Assembly (NCBI GenBank): GCA_039105265.1
Contig: JAPFFF010000003.1
Location: 6,448,001 to 6,512,000, forward strand
DNA length: 64,000 nucleotides
Direction of reading: 5' to 3'
Source of the DNA: Tritrichomonas musculus
Lineage: Eukaryota; Parabasalia; Tritrichomonadida; Tritrichomonadidae
This document shows positions 40,051 to 49,904 of the stretch, piece by piece. Under the pieces are notes generated by a model that saw only the letters and a program-made list of their open reading frames with translations, did not search any database and had not been told where the DNA came from. The position numbers were made by a program, and so were the translations under genes. The first letter of the stretch is position 1, and each line of letters begins with the position of its first letter.

Positions 40051-42084
40051 ATGAGTGAAGGATTAACAATCGAAGACTCAGTGAAATTATTGTTAAACCG
40101 AGAAGGTAGCGAAATAAGAGAAGATGAAATTCAAAAGCTTCTTCAAAATTATGAAAATTCTTCGGATTTAGGACAATTACTTGATGTTGTTGAAAGGCTT
40201 GACGAAGAAAATGAAGAAAATATTAATCGAGTAATTTCAATGGCCAGCAGCATTGATGAATCTTTTAAAGAGCCATTAAATCGAATAAAGGAAACTGCTG
40301 CTGATTTTGATGAAAAAGTAAACCGCTTTCAATATATTCAAGATCAATTTAATAATTCGTTCAAACAAATTTCATCGAATCTTATGCCTCTTGTAATTAC
40401 CAATCAGAATTTAGATTTAGCCATTGGTTTATACACAAAATTAAAAAATAGTTTAGTAGAAATGGATAAGTTCATTAAATTGTTTTGTCTCAGTGGATAT
40501 AACGATAAAACTAATATCGAAAAAGCAGTAAATGATCATCTTGATCGAATTCTTACAACATTAGATTATTTTTATGATACGCCCAATAATGATATTAACG
40601 AAATATTTTCATTTAGATTAGATCAATGGGAATCTGAAATTTCAAGTTTCTTTCAAAGGGAAGTGGATTTAAAAACTGGTTTTGGCAATTATGCAATATT
40701 TTTTGGTAAATTTGATCAAAATCATTATAAACACGCTGATGAAGTCAAAAAATCCATTTTACTTAAAATATTTTCAAACGAATTTTCATATCTTGACAAA
40801 TATAAAATTAAGGGGAAAAATAAATTCAATGGTGAGTATGGAATCAGCAATTACTCTAGATTTGTATCTGATATTATCAAAGTATTAGAAACAATATCAT
40901 CAATTAAAGTTCAAGAAAATATAATTGGCTACCTGACCAAAGTTGCATTAGATATATTTTCTGAATTTATTGATTCTGTTGATTCAGCACTTAAAAATAA
41001 TGGCCGCCTACATTTTTCTTATTTCGATTTTTACAATGAGATCGAAACACAAGCTTCAAAAAGACCTATTGATTCTAAACGTGCTAACAAAGACAAGTTT
41101 GATAGTTTACTTTCATCAATCAAAGGCAAAGCTGCAGATGAAAAAATTCAAAGTTGGAGAAGTACCCTTAGACAAAAGGTTAAAGATGATTTTTTACATT
41201 ATAGGAATAACCCAAATGATATATATAACCGAATTAAAGATAATTTAGGCAATCCAAAAGGAAATAAAAGGGAGAATATCCAAATAGATAATGGCCCTTC
41301 AACAAAAATTTATCCTAAGTATGAAAGACAATTAATAATTAAAGAAGTCTTCAATATCATTTTTACATTTGAGACCACATATGACATTGAGCTTATGAGG
41401 TTGCAAGAATCATCGAACCCAGATTTCACTGATTTATTAATTGATGTTTCTAATCAAATCATTGAAAATTTGAATAATATTAATTTTAGTAATGCTGACA
41501 AAAGAAGAACTACAATAATAATCATTATTAACTCATATTATGCACTTTTTTCACTTGTAAATCAATATAAGAGCATTAAGCATGAATCATCCAAACGATT
41601 ATTATCATTAACATATTTCGATGCCTCTAAAGATGGATTTTTATTTTATTTTGCTTCACATAAAAGCTTTAGCACCGAAAAAATCCAAAAATTTTTTGAA
41701 TATACTCAAAATATAGTTGACGATTCATTAAAAATGGAATTCGCTATTAAATTTGCACAACATGAAGTTGCATTAATAATTTTGCAAGCTGCTGTCTCTA
41801 AACATGGTAGTATAAATATTCGTACTTATAATCATTTTTTAAAAGAAGTTTTTAATTCAGCATCTAATATGCAAAAAAAAATTATGGAAAGTAAAGAGCA
41901 AGTCTGTACAATTTATGAAGATAATTTTTTACCAGTTCTTAAAAAACTATGGGAATCAACCATTACATTTCTAAAAAATCCTAACAATAGCACAATGAAC
42001 AACTTGATTAACTTGTTTGAGGGCCATGTTATACCAGAATTCGAGGATAACCTCACAAAGATTATTGAAATAACTAAACAATAA
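40051..42084 (+). CDS. Large helical protein, possibly an exocyst/Exo70-like tether
   Basis: 677 residues from ATG 40051, which has the initiator-like TCAAATAAA immediately upstream (the frame is open slightly further but without ATG). All-helical: an N-terminal coiled-coil (EDEIQKLLQNYENSSDLGQL to about residue 110), then long helical bundles with no membrane segment. The order of an N-terminal coiled coil, a LDLAIGLYTKL helix and stacked C-terminal bundles is reminiscent of Exo70 and other CATCHR tethers, but no diagnostic motif is seen. It lies 150 bp after the P4-like gene and 72 bp before the next, same strand. Profile or structure comparison would decide. Confidence 0.35.
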   Translation: MSEGLTIEDSVKLLLNREGSEIREDEIQKLLQNYENSSDLGQLLDVVERLDEENEENINRVISMASSIDESFKEPLNRIKETAADFDEKVNRFQYIQDQFNNSFKQISSNLMPLVITNQNLDLAIGLYTKLKNSLVEMDKFIKLFCLSGYNDKTNIEKAVNDHLDRILTTLDYFYDTPNNDINEIFSFRLDQWESEISSFFQREVDLKTGFGNYAIFFGKFDQNHYKHADEVKKSILLKIFSNEFSYLDKYKIKGKNKFNGEYGISNYSRFVSDIIKVLETISSIKVQENIIGYLTKVALDIFSEFIDSVDSALKNNGRLHFSYFDFYNEIETQASKRPIDSKRANKDKFDSLLSSIKGKAADEKIQSWRSTLRQKVKDDFLHYRNNPNDIYNRIKDNLGNPKGNKRENIQIDNGPSTKIYPKYERQLIIKEVFNIIFTFETTYDIELMRLQESSNPDFTDLLIDVSNQIIENLNNINFSNADKRRTTIIIIINSYYALFSLVNQYKSIKHESSKRLLSLTYFDASKDGFLFYFASHKSFSTEKIQKFFEYTQNIVDDSLKMEFAIKFAQHEVALIILQAAVSKHGSINIRTYNHFLKEVFNSASNMQKKIMESKEQVCTIYEDNFLPVLKKLWESTITFLKNPNNSTMNNLINLFEGHVIPEFEDNLTKIIEITKQ

Positions 42085-42156
42085 TTAATCAATTAAAATC
42101 TATTTCAAAAAGTTTTTTTTTCCCCTTTCAATTTTTAAGTTGATAATCGTTATTTT

Positions 42157-43074
42157 ATGAATATCAATAATGCTGATGTTGCTTTTAATTATCTTTACAC
42201 CAAATATCTTGCTTGCAAAGCCAACCGAATTCTAACAAAATCCCCAAAGCAAATTGTTGAAGAACCTTTTTTACGTAATTTTTATGCTGGAATAAAACCT
42301 TCATCTTATAAATATTTATATCCGGAAGATAATATCATCGATTATGATTTTAATAAGAGACAGAATCACTTCAAAATTTATAGAAAACCAATTCAATCCA
42401 ACAAAAGACTTTGCCCATGGCAGGAGAGAAAGCTTCCTAAGTTCAGGAATAATAGGAGAAAGCAAAACTCTAAAAATAAAACTAAAAAATATAAAGATAT
42501 TTTTTCAGAATCACTTTTTAATTATGATAAATGCTTAAGATCTCCTATAAATAAAAAAGTAAGATGCAGTGATAACAAAATATACCAAAATAAGCCTAAT
42601 ATTTTGGATCAATCGGACTATAGCGATTCTTTTCCATATTCTTATTCATATAACTTGGAATTTAATTCACAGGATGATTCCAAATTCCAACTTGATTATT
42701 ACCACATTTGCCTGGCTAAATACTTTTTTGCCTGGCTATCTTTGTTTTATAAGAGAATCGAAATTCGAAAACAGTATGAAGAAAATTATCAAGATAAAAT
42801 TTTGAAAAATGCATCAACGATGACTAATTACCATTATCTTGATGAAAGAGTCAATTTAGTAACTCTTAAACCAGTAAAATTGAATAATATTATCATTAAT
42901 GAAGAGGGTATTAGCAGCCAAGATACTCTTTTAACAAAAAAAATGATTAAAAATTATGAATATATTCAAAAAAAGAATTTTAACAGCGAATATGGTGACG
43001 AGTATAATGAATTCGAAGTCGTTAACAGTGACGAGTATAATGATTATTATAGTGTTTATTATAGTGATGAATAG
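42157..43074 (+). CDS. Uncharacterised basic-to-acidic protein
   Basis: 305 residues, ATG 42157. The N-terminal half is basic and aromatic (a KFRNNRRKQNSKNKTKKYK stretch near residue 95). The middle has repeated Ser/Tyr acidic motifs (DQSDYSDSFPYSYSYN). A helix rich in Trp/Phe follows (YFFAWLSLFYKRIEIRKQYEE). The C-terminus is a Tyr/Asp/Glu-rich tail with two imperfect repeats (EYGDEYNEFEVVN, SDEYNDYYSVYY). No known domain. It is convergent with the ankyrin gene. The basic patch could bind nucleic acid or act as a nuclear signal, which is speculation. Confidence 0.6.
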   Translation: MNINNADVAFNYLYTKYLACKANRILTKSPKQIVEEPFLRNFYAGIKPSSYKYLYPEDNIIDYDFNKRQNHFKIYRKPIQSNKRLCPWQERKLPKFRNNRRKQNSKNKTKKYKDIFSESLFNYDKCLRSPINKKVRCSDNKIYQNKPNILDQSDYSDSFPYSYSYNLEFNSQDDSKFQLDYYHICLAKYFFAWLSLFYKRIEIRKQYEENYQDKILKNASTMTNYHYLDERVNLVTLKPVKLNNIIINEEGISSQDTLLTKKMIKNYEYIQKKNFNSEYGDEYNEFEVVNSDEYNDYYSVYYSDE

Positions 43075-43213
43075 ATTAATAGCAATAAATAATGCAATAG
43101 AGCATTGACATATATATTAGAATACTCATGCTATTTAATAGATTTGTTATTTGCTAAAGAATACTTTTAAATAATAAAAATATGCAATCGACTAAACGAA
43201 ATTTCTAATATTT

Positions 43214-44482
43214 TTATGTTTGAGCATATGGAGCAAAAATTTTTTTCAGTTTGTCATCTCTAACTTTATCGCTCATTACTTCTTGGAAAATAGTTATTCT
43301 GTTATTTTTCGTAGTTGGTACATGAGGATCTGCACCATTGCTAAGAAGAAATTCAATAATTTTATATCGAACCTTCATTGCTCTGACAAAGCTCTCAAGA
43401 ATAGTCTCGCATTTTAAGTTTGCGCGATAATTAACATCAAAATCATTTCCAATTAAGATTTTTAATATTTCAATTGAAATTTGGTTATCTTCATCTTTGG
43501 AATCTTTTCGTATTGATAAATAATATGGCCCAGTGTGACCTTGACTATCTACTCTATTAATGAAGACATCTTCTGTTCGAACCATTAATTCAGCAACTTG
43601 TGGATCACACATCTTACATATCCAATGGCAAACCCCATCCATTTTTTTGTCATCTGGTGGCTCAATTCGAACATCAGGATATTTTGTTAGAAGCTCAATA
43701 ATAACATCTTTAAAAATGCCCCCGTTAGAATACTTAAACATTAACGACATTACAGATTCGTCATTTGGTGAAAAATATGATAAATCTTCTGGAGAATTAA
43801 TAAGTATTTCAAGCGCTTTTGGATGGCAATTGAGAGCTGCAAGCATAGCATGAGTTCGATTATTTCCATTTTGCTTTTGTTTTTCGTGAAACAAAAGAAC
43901 CTTTAGACATTCAATATTGGCGATATCAATTGACTTACCAATTGGATCATCTGCTTTATTTTGTGGTTTACTGAGGTCAGCACCATGCTTAAATAATTCT
44001 TCTAATATTACTGGATCCCCTCCATAAACTGCAAAATAAAGGAAATGATGATTAATGTTTTTTGGAAGTAGAGCAGCTTGGCCAGGATCCTCTTTTAAAA
44101 TATACGCAACAATTTCACGAGAACCTTTGTAGCAAGCGTAGTGAAGTGGAAGATATTCTCTTGTTGATTCATAAGCGAGTCTAAGTCCAAGTATCTTGTG
44201 AAGATAAACAAAACATTCAAGTGAGTCATAGAATGCAGCAATATGGAGAAGTGTTACAGTATCATCTCTGAAATTTTCTATAGGTTCGTCTCTCTGATTG
44301 CCTCTTCTATTTGCATCTAATGAAAAATTTGCTCCCATTAAGTTTTGGTTTTTTTCTTCATTAATCTTTGAATTTAATCTTCTGCAATCATTTGCCTTTA
44401 TTATATCTATTAATTCGAGATTTAATTCAGAATTCTGGTTTGCATAACGATTATTATTATTATAATAATAATTGAAATTCAT
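43214..44482 (-). CDS. Ankyrin-repeat protein
   Basis: 422 residues from the second ATG (44482), chosen because TGTCAAAAAAAATA, an initiator-like context, sits directly upstream. The first ATG at 44572 would add 30 residues. Repeats are visible as TLLHIAAFYDSLECFVYLHK, LPLHYACYKGSREIVAYILK and HFLYFAVYGGDPVILEELFK, with weaker ones to the C-terminus (EFLLSNGADPH). The family mediates protein contacts and is greatly expanded in trichomonads; the partner is unknown. The N-terminus is Asn/Tyr-rich. Confidence 0.85.
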   Translation of the reverse strand: MNFNYYYNNNNRYANQNSELNLELIDIIKANDCRRLNSKINEEKNQNLMGANFSLDANRRGNQRDEPIENFRDDTVTLLHIAAFYDSLECFVYLHKILGLRLAYESTREYLPLHYACYKGSREIVAYILKEDPGQAALLPKNINHHFLYFAVYGGDPVILEELFKHGADLSKPQNKADDPIGKSIDIANIECLKVLLFHEKQKQNGNNRTHAMLAALNCHPKALEILINSPEDLSYFSPNDESVMSLMFKYSNGGIFKDVIIELLTKYPDVRIEPPDDKKMDGVCHWICKMCDPQVAELMVRTEDVFINRVDSQGHTGPYYLSIRKDSKDEDNQISIEILKILIGNDFDVNYRANLKCETILESFVRAMKVRYKIIEFLLSNGADPHVPTTKNNRITIFQEVMSDKVRDDKLKKIFAPYAQT

Positions 44483-44572
44483 TATTTTTTTTGACACCAA
44501 AATCCCTTGCAAAAAAAGGGAGTTCACTATTTTTGAATAACTATTAAGGGGGGAACGTTTCTGAGATCTCAT

Positions 44573-45986
44573 AGAATCGAAAAATTAGCCTTACAAATTC
44601 ATAAAAATGATCGTTTTTCATTCAATTTTAAAAATGAAATAACGTCATGGTTTATGATGTTAATAAATCAATATCATAGCAAATGTAAATTAAAACGATT
44701 TGTTAAAAAAAGTATGGGAGCCAAATTGTGAATTAAATATTTAAAATGAAAAAATTACCATATTTCACCAAAATATGGTAAAATATATAGTAATATCAAC
44801 TGGAATAATATCAAATGCATAAAAAATAAATTACAATGTATATGATTTTATGATTAATTTATTTTTTCCCTGATGCAACACTTTTTTCATATACAATTAA
44901 TAATAATTATCTCGTTATGATACTGTATCGATCTTTAAAAAGTAAATCAGTTTAATTTTCTAATTCATAAGTTAAATATAAATATTATTAGAGTAAAACA
45001 TATTTCATTTCATATATCTCAGTAAATAATCTTTTGATATTTCAGAATAATAAGTCATTTTCTATTCCAAATCTTTTATATACAAGAGAAAAATTCTAAT
45101 TGCTATTCCGATATGCATACTGCTAAAATTTTTTTATTATTTAAAAAACGATACTTTTTAAGCAAATAGATTGAAAATTGAACTATTTCTCAAAAAATGC
45201 TTTATCAATAAAAGTATTTTTATTCAAGAAGCCTTGAATTTCCAAAAAACTTTTACTTTGATGCAAATTGATATATCAGAAAAACATAATTGCAAAGAAA
45301 AATTACCTTTTACTGTTAATATTCCTTTTAAATGGCAATAACGAAGAAATTCTTGGATTTTTGTGAATCAATACGAGATATATTGGACTATTCAATTAAA
45401 TTTGATTTTAATATGAAAATCTTGATTATTGATCGAACTTTAATATCAAATATAGTATTGTATATAGGAGAACTTTGATAAATAGCTTGATTATTGAAAA
45501 GAAAAAATTATATGTAATTATATATAATTAAATAAATTGACCTATATTTTGGCAAAAAGTGGAATCTGACATTTTCATTCGTTTAAACAGAATTCATCGA
45601 CTTTTTCTGGGAAGGCACTTCTCACAAATAATAAACGTTTATTATAATTGTACCTTAACTCAACATTTATTATAAACGTACTAGATTTGTACCTTAACTC
45701 AACATCTAATTAATCGATTTTAAATATTTTGATACTATTTTTTTCATTAGGCTTTAAAGAATGAATAAATAATACATAAATACAATTATTTCATATTTTT
45801 TGAAAAATTGAATATTATCGGTAACTTCATCATAATTCTCTATTCTTTACCTATATTAGAGATTTTGATGGTATATTTATTGATATGTAAGCAATTGTTG
45901 GAAAATATCAATTGTATTTAAAAACTGTTTGAAAGAACATAAAATCCTAAAACTATAATACGAATATGAACGAATCATGTAAGAGA
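44573..45986. other. Gene-free stretch
   Basis: No gene or element seen, apart from a 39-bp-spaced duplication of TTGTACCTTAACTCAACAT (45648 and 45687). Confidence 0.4.
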
Positions 45987-47976
45987 AGAGGTGGAAAAAA
46001 AATTTTTTTTCCCCCCATATTAAAAACAATATATATTAAAATATAATAATATGTTTCCTATTAATAAAAAAGCAAAAATTGTTTACTTAAATTATTTTGG
46101 TTTCCAAGATATACATATTTTTTAAAAAAAACCGAAAAAAATAAAATAGATATATCTTGATTTAAAATAATCATATTAATTATATTATCATATATATCAT
46201 TTTATAAATGTATATTAAATTTAATTTAAAAATATTTTTTAGGAATACCAATTGAAATATATTGAAATAAAAAACAGAGAAATCCAAAAAGTTTAATTTA
46301 GTCAAAACTTGATCATTTTTTCACCCAAGCTAAATATATTATGTAATATTATCTTATATTTATTATTATATATATTTACAAATTTTCAATTTAAAATAAT
46401 GATATAAATAAAAAGATATTCATGATTCATTTTACGAAATTTTCCAATAATGACAAAAAAAAAAAAGTAAAGATTGCACCATAACTTCCTATTTATCTAA
46501 GATCAGAAAATTTATATATTATTTATGATTAGTATATCATTCAATAATCTTTTTTAAATGATAAGATTTTATTTTGTCATTCAAGGTTTATTCACTAATG
46601 ACAGTTTTTAAAAGCTTCTATAAAATACGAGTAATCCATTGATATAACATATTTGTATTGTTTTTTATAGATTTTTTGTTTTTTATGTTATAAAAAAACA
46701 AATATTTTCTTTTTTATTATCTAAATCAATTGTATTAAGTAAAGATAAAATCGTTTTTTTCATATTTTTCCAAAAAGAAGTGTTTTTTATATATTTTTGA
46801 ATACATCTACAAATCTCAGCTGTCAAAAATAAATTAAGATTGATAAATCAAATTTATTATGTTTATAAAATATCTATTCATGGAACATATTTAATTTCGA
46901 CTGCTGAATTTTTAGATATTAACAAAAATAAATCCCAATTGTAAATTCTCAGAAAAAATGAGTAGTTTACATTTTTTTGAATAAAATTTAACATACTTTT
47001 TAATATGACTGAACTAAGTAGAAGCGCGCTTAAACTCAAATGAATTGAGCATGAAATAGATGAAAAACAATCAGAATTGAATTTAATGAACACGCCTAAC
47101 CATCAGAATGCTTTTTGAATCAAAACCATAATTCTTTTAATGAAATCATTGACCAAAACACAAATTTAACTGAAAAATATCTGATTCTTGGAGATATTAT
47201 CAAAAATGTTGCAAATGTCACAAAAAAGAAACAAAAGAAATCAAGCATGAAATTGAATTAGAAAAATTTTTCAATTTTTTCCATCAATTTTACAAAAGAA
47301 CACCAGAATTTTGTGATCTGCAAAATGTTAGTGATATAATTGACAATTACGATAGTAATTATCCAGAAGTCCCCGTTTCTGATATTAAAGATTATTATTA
47401 TATTTGGCTTTCAAACCATTTTTCAAAATATGAGTTCTTGTTAAGTTCAAAAATACCAGAAATATTAAGTTCACCAAATCTTTAATTCAGTAAAAATGAT
47501 ATATCTATATTTATAGCGATTTTTATTCTGATTGAAATTGAATGAACCCATTGAAAATTTGAATGACCCAAACTTTGTAAATCAATTTTATCTATTTCTA
47601 AATAACTATCTACAGAATAAATTATTTTTAATTTTAGTACTAACTATACTAATTTAAATTATAATGATAAATTTAGCTTGGGTGATTCATACACCTTTAT
47701 TCCAAAAACATATCAAAATATCATAAGATGGTTTTATGATAAAAGGCTGATATTTATTATATAGATGTTTTGCTTATATTTATATAAAATGGAATCAAAT
47801 AAATCCATTTTGCTTTGTTTTTTGTCATTTTAGCGGAGATGAAAAAGTTCGATTTTCTCAAAAACTGTCAGTCGAAAATCAATAACTTACCTATAATTCT
47901 AGTTCATTATTGATGATAAGCATATCCTATAAGTTTTATTAAATTTGACAGCTGATAAATTTTTTTTTCCACCTTT
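45987..47976. mobile_element. 2-kb AGAGGY-family TIR element with decayed ORF, 8-bp TSD
   Basis: Left end AGAGGTGGAAAAAAAATTT, right end the inverse of AAAGGTGGAAAAAAAAATTT. The exact TSD GTAAGAGA is at 45979-45986 and 47977-47984. It is the longest member of the family here and the only one with coding remains (47005-47485), so it may derive from a fuller, possibly autonomous copy. Confidence 0.8.
47005..47485 (+). pseudogene. Decayed gene inside the 2-kb element
   Basis: From ATG 47005 (MTELSRSALKLK, stop, IEHEIDEKQSELNLMNTP) the signal passes through at least two stops and frame changes. It ends in a clean stretch (FCDLQNVSDIIDNYDSNYPE, then SDIKDYYYIWLSNHFSKYEF) terminated by TAA 47483-47485. 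Composition is clearly coding-like. No recognised family; a passenger or transposase remnant. Confidence 0.4.
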
Positions 47977-48069
47977 GTAAGAGAATTAGAGTGCGATGAT
48001 CTTTTCACACAAATAATCATAAAATTGGAAATGATCAAAAAAATAAGCCTATATTGTTATGTAATATTT

Positions 48070-48540
48070 GAAAGAATAAATACTACTATATATTTGTCAC
48101 GATTTTTATACTTCGTATTAAAATCCTGCAAACGAGCCAAATTTTCTAGGATAAAATTTTTAAACGTATAAAATTGTACTTAAACTTTTTCAGCTGTTAT
48201 CTGGTCATTCGATATCAATTTCTCTGATTATGCTCCTGCGGACCAAATGTCCAACTCCACAACTTTCCTATTTCGGCTGCCCTCTGCTTTTATCAACCCC
48301 CTCTCGTCCCCCCATGAATTCAGGTACAACTACCTGCTTATTCAAAAAGTTTCTATCTAATTCTATCCTCGATTGACCAGATAACCTCTGAAAATATTTT
48401 AATACAAAAAGACCAAGATGTGAAAACAAGGAGATTCTATTTATCTGCTTAAAAAATGGATCCTAGAATTTATATCTCGCTTGTCCGGATTTTAATACAA
48501 AGTGTAAAAATGGGGACAAAAATGTATAGCAGATAAATCA
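48070..48540. mobile_element. Foldback element with GC-rich core
   Basis: Long imperfect inverted arms: ATTAAAATCC (48117-48126) with GGATTTTAAT (48486-48495), extending outward through TTTTTATACTT/AAGTGTAAAAA and TTTGTC/GACAAA. Inner arms GTTATCTGGTCA and TGACCAGATAAC are at 48196-48207 and 48374-48385. The core at 48230-48330 is much richer in C (CAACCCCCTCTCGTCCCCCC) and contains the hairpin CAGGTA-CAAC-TACCTG (48321-48336). It ends about 145 bp upstream of the next gene's ATG. TSD not clear. Confidence 0.6.
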
Positions 48541-48683
48541 AGTTATGTGCATATGAGCAATCAAATCAAAAAATGGCGGGATATTTGTTTTTAACGAATC
48601 TATTTCAATCTTTATAGAATTTTTTGAGAATTCAATATAAAATATTGAATAAATTTTTTATGACAAGCAAATTTGCTTGATCA

Positions 48684-49496
48684 ATGTCACTTCTTTTACA
48701 AGAAACTGTTAAAAAAACGCGTTTCACGTCGTATCAAGAACTTTGTGATACAATAAATAAAAAGCTCGTTAATTTAAATCAAGAAGAAAAAATAAAGTTA
48801 GAGCAAGATCAAAAAAAGATTATTGAAGAATTCAAAGCTCAAGCCATTTTTCAAATTGCATGCCTTCAAAGAAGGTTAATAACAATTAGTAGAGAGCTTT
48901 ATACGATTCAGCAAGCAGATTTATTAGGCAATCAGAACTCTGATGCCAGCCAATATAGTGTTGAAGGTATTGAGTGCAAAGAAAAAATTGAAAACTATGA
49001 TGATAAAGAAATTTCTAGCGTAAAGAAATTTGATAATGAAAAAGAAGAAAAAGAAAATGTTAAAGATATATATTCGCAAAAAGTTCTTAATAAAATTAAT
49101 GTTTCAAATTCACAAGACATATCACTAATGAAAACGGGGAAAGCTGCTCATGGCCCAATGAATATGACTTATTCAAATATTTCTCCTCGAAGAAAAGAAC
49201 GACCATCTAAAAGATACTCAGCACTCAAAAAAAGTTCAGATTCTTCAAAATCTTCATCATCATCAATCTCATATTCACGAGGTGAAATCAGACATATGGA
49301 AAGAAATTGTGATTTATATTATCAAACAATGTCAAGACTAGAAAAAGATAGTGGAAGTCGTATAATGAGTGAATCATCTCAAAGAAGTAGCTCTATGCGG
49401 CAACGAAAACGAATGGAAAAAATGATACACAATTTTAAAGAAGAAGTTAAAAACATCGGAAATCAATATCCTAAAAATAAGAAAATAAAAAGCTAA
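48684..49496 (+). CDS. Uncharacterised coiled-coil, Ser-rich protein
   Basis: 270 residues, ATG 48684 in the context GATCAATG, an initiator fused to the start. Residues 10-85 are a helical coiled coil (EEKIKLEQDQKKIIEEFKAQ). An acidic linker follows, then a basic Ser-rich region (RKERPSKRYSALKKSSDSSK) and a Lys-rich end (PKNKKIKS). It looks like a cytoskeletal or nuclear adaptor; function not recognised. It shares the exact GATCAATGTCA start context with the next gene downstream, suggesting similar regulation. Confidence 0.6.
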   Translation: MSLLLQETVKKTRFTSYQELCDTINKKLVNLNQEEKIKLEQDQKKIIEEFKAQAIFQIACLQRRLITISRELYTIQQADLLGNQNSDASQYSVEGIECKEKIENYDDKEISSVKKFDNEKEEKENVKDIYSQKVLNKINVSNSQDISLMKTGKAAHGPMNMTYSNISPRRKERPSKRYSALKKSSDSSKSSSSSISYSRGEIRHMERNCDLYYQTMSRLEKDSGSRIMSESSQRSSSMRQRKRMEKMIHNFKEEVKNIGNQYPKNKKIKS

Positions 49497-49904
49497 TGAT
49501 AAGCTCATTTGCATATAAATTTTGGATGATATGTGTGAATCCTTTTATTTATCATTGATAAATGTTTTTACGTGCAATTTAATAAATATTTGTAATGTTA
49601 TTGTTATGTTATATTTGCATTAGAAATTATAGTCTTATGTCATACTGAAGATTAAAGTTTTCTTCATAAAAGAAAAAATTTAATGTATGCATTTTAAATT
49701 TAATTTTCTTAGTGATGCTCGTGCATACATTATAGTATTGGTAGTGAAAATGCTTTCATTAAGGAATGAACGCTTTCTTCCTTGAAGAAATTACAACAAT
49801 TTTTTGTAAAAATACGTTAAGTATTCAATAAAAAAAATCGTTATTTCAATTCAATTTTTGGAATATTTTCGAAAACGCCCAATATATTAATTTGATTGTG
49901 ATCA

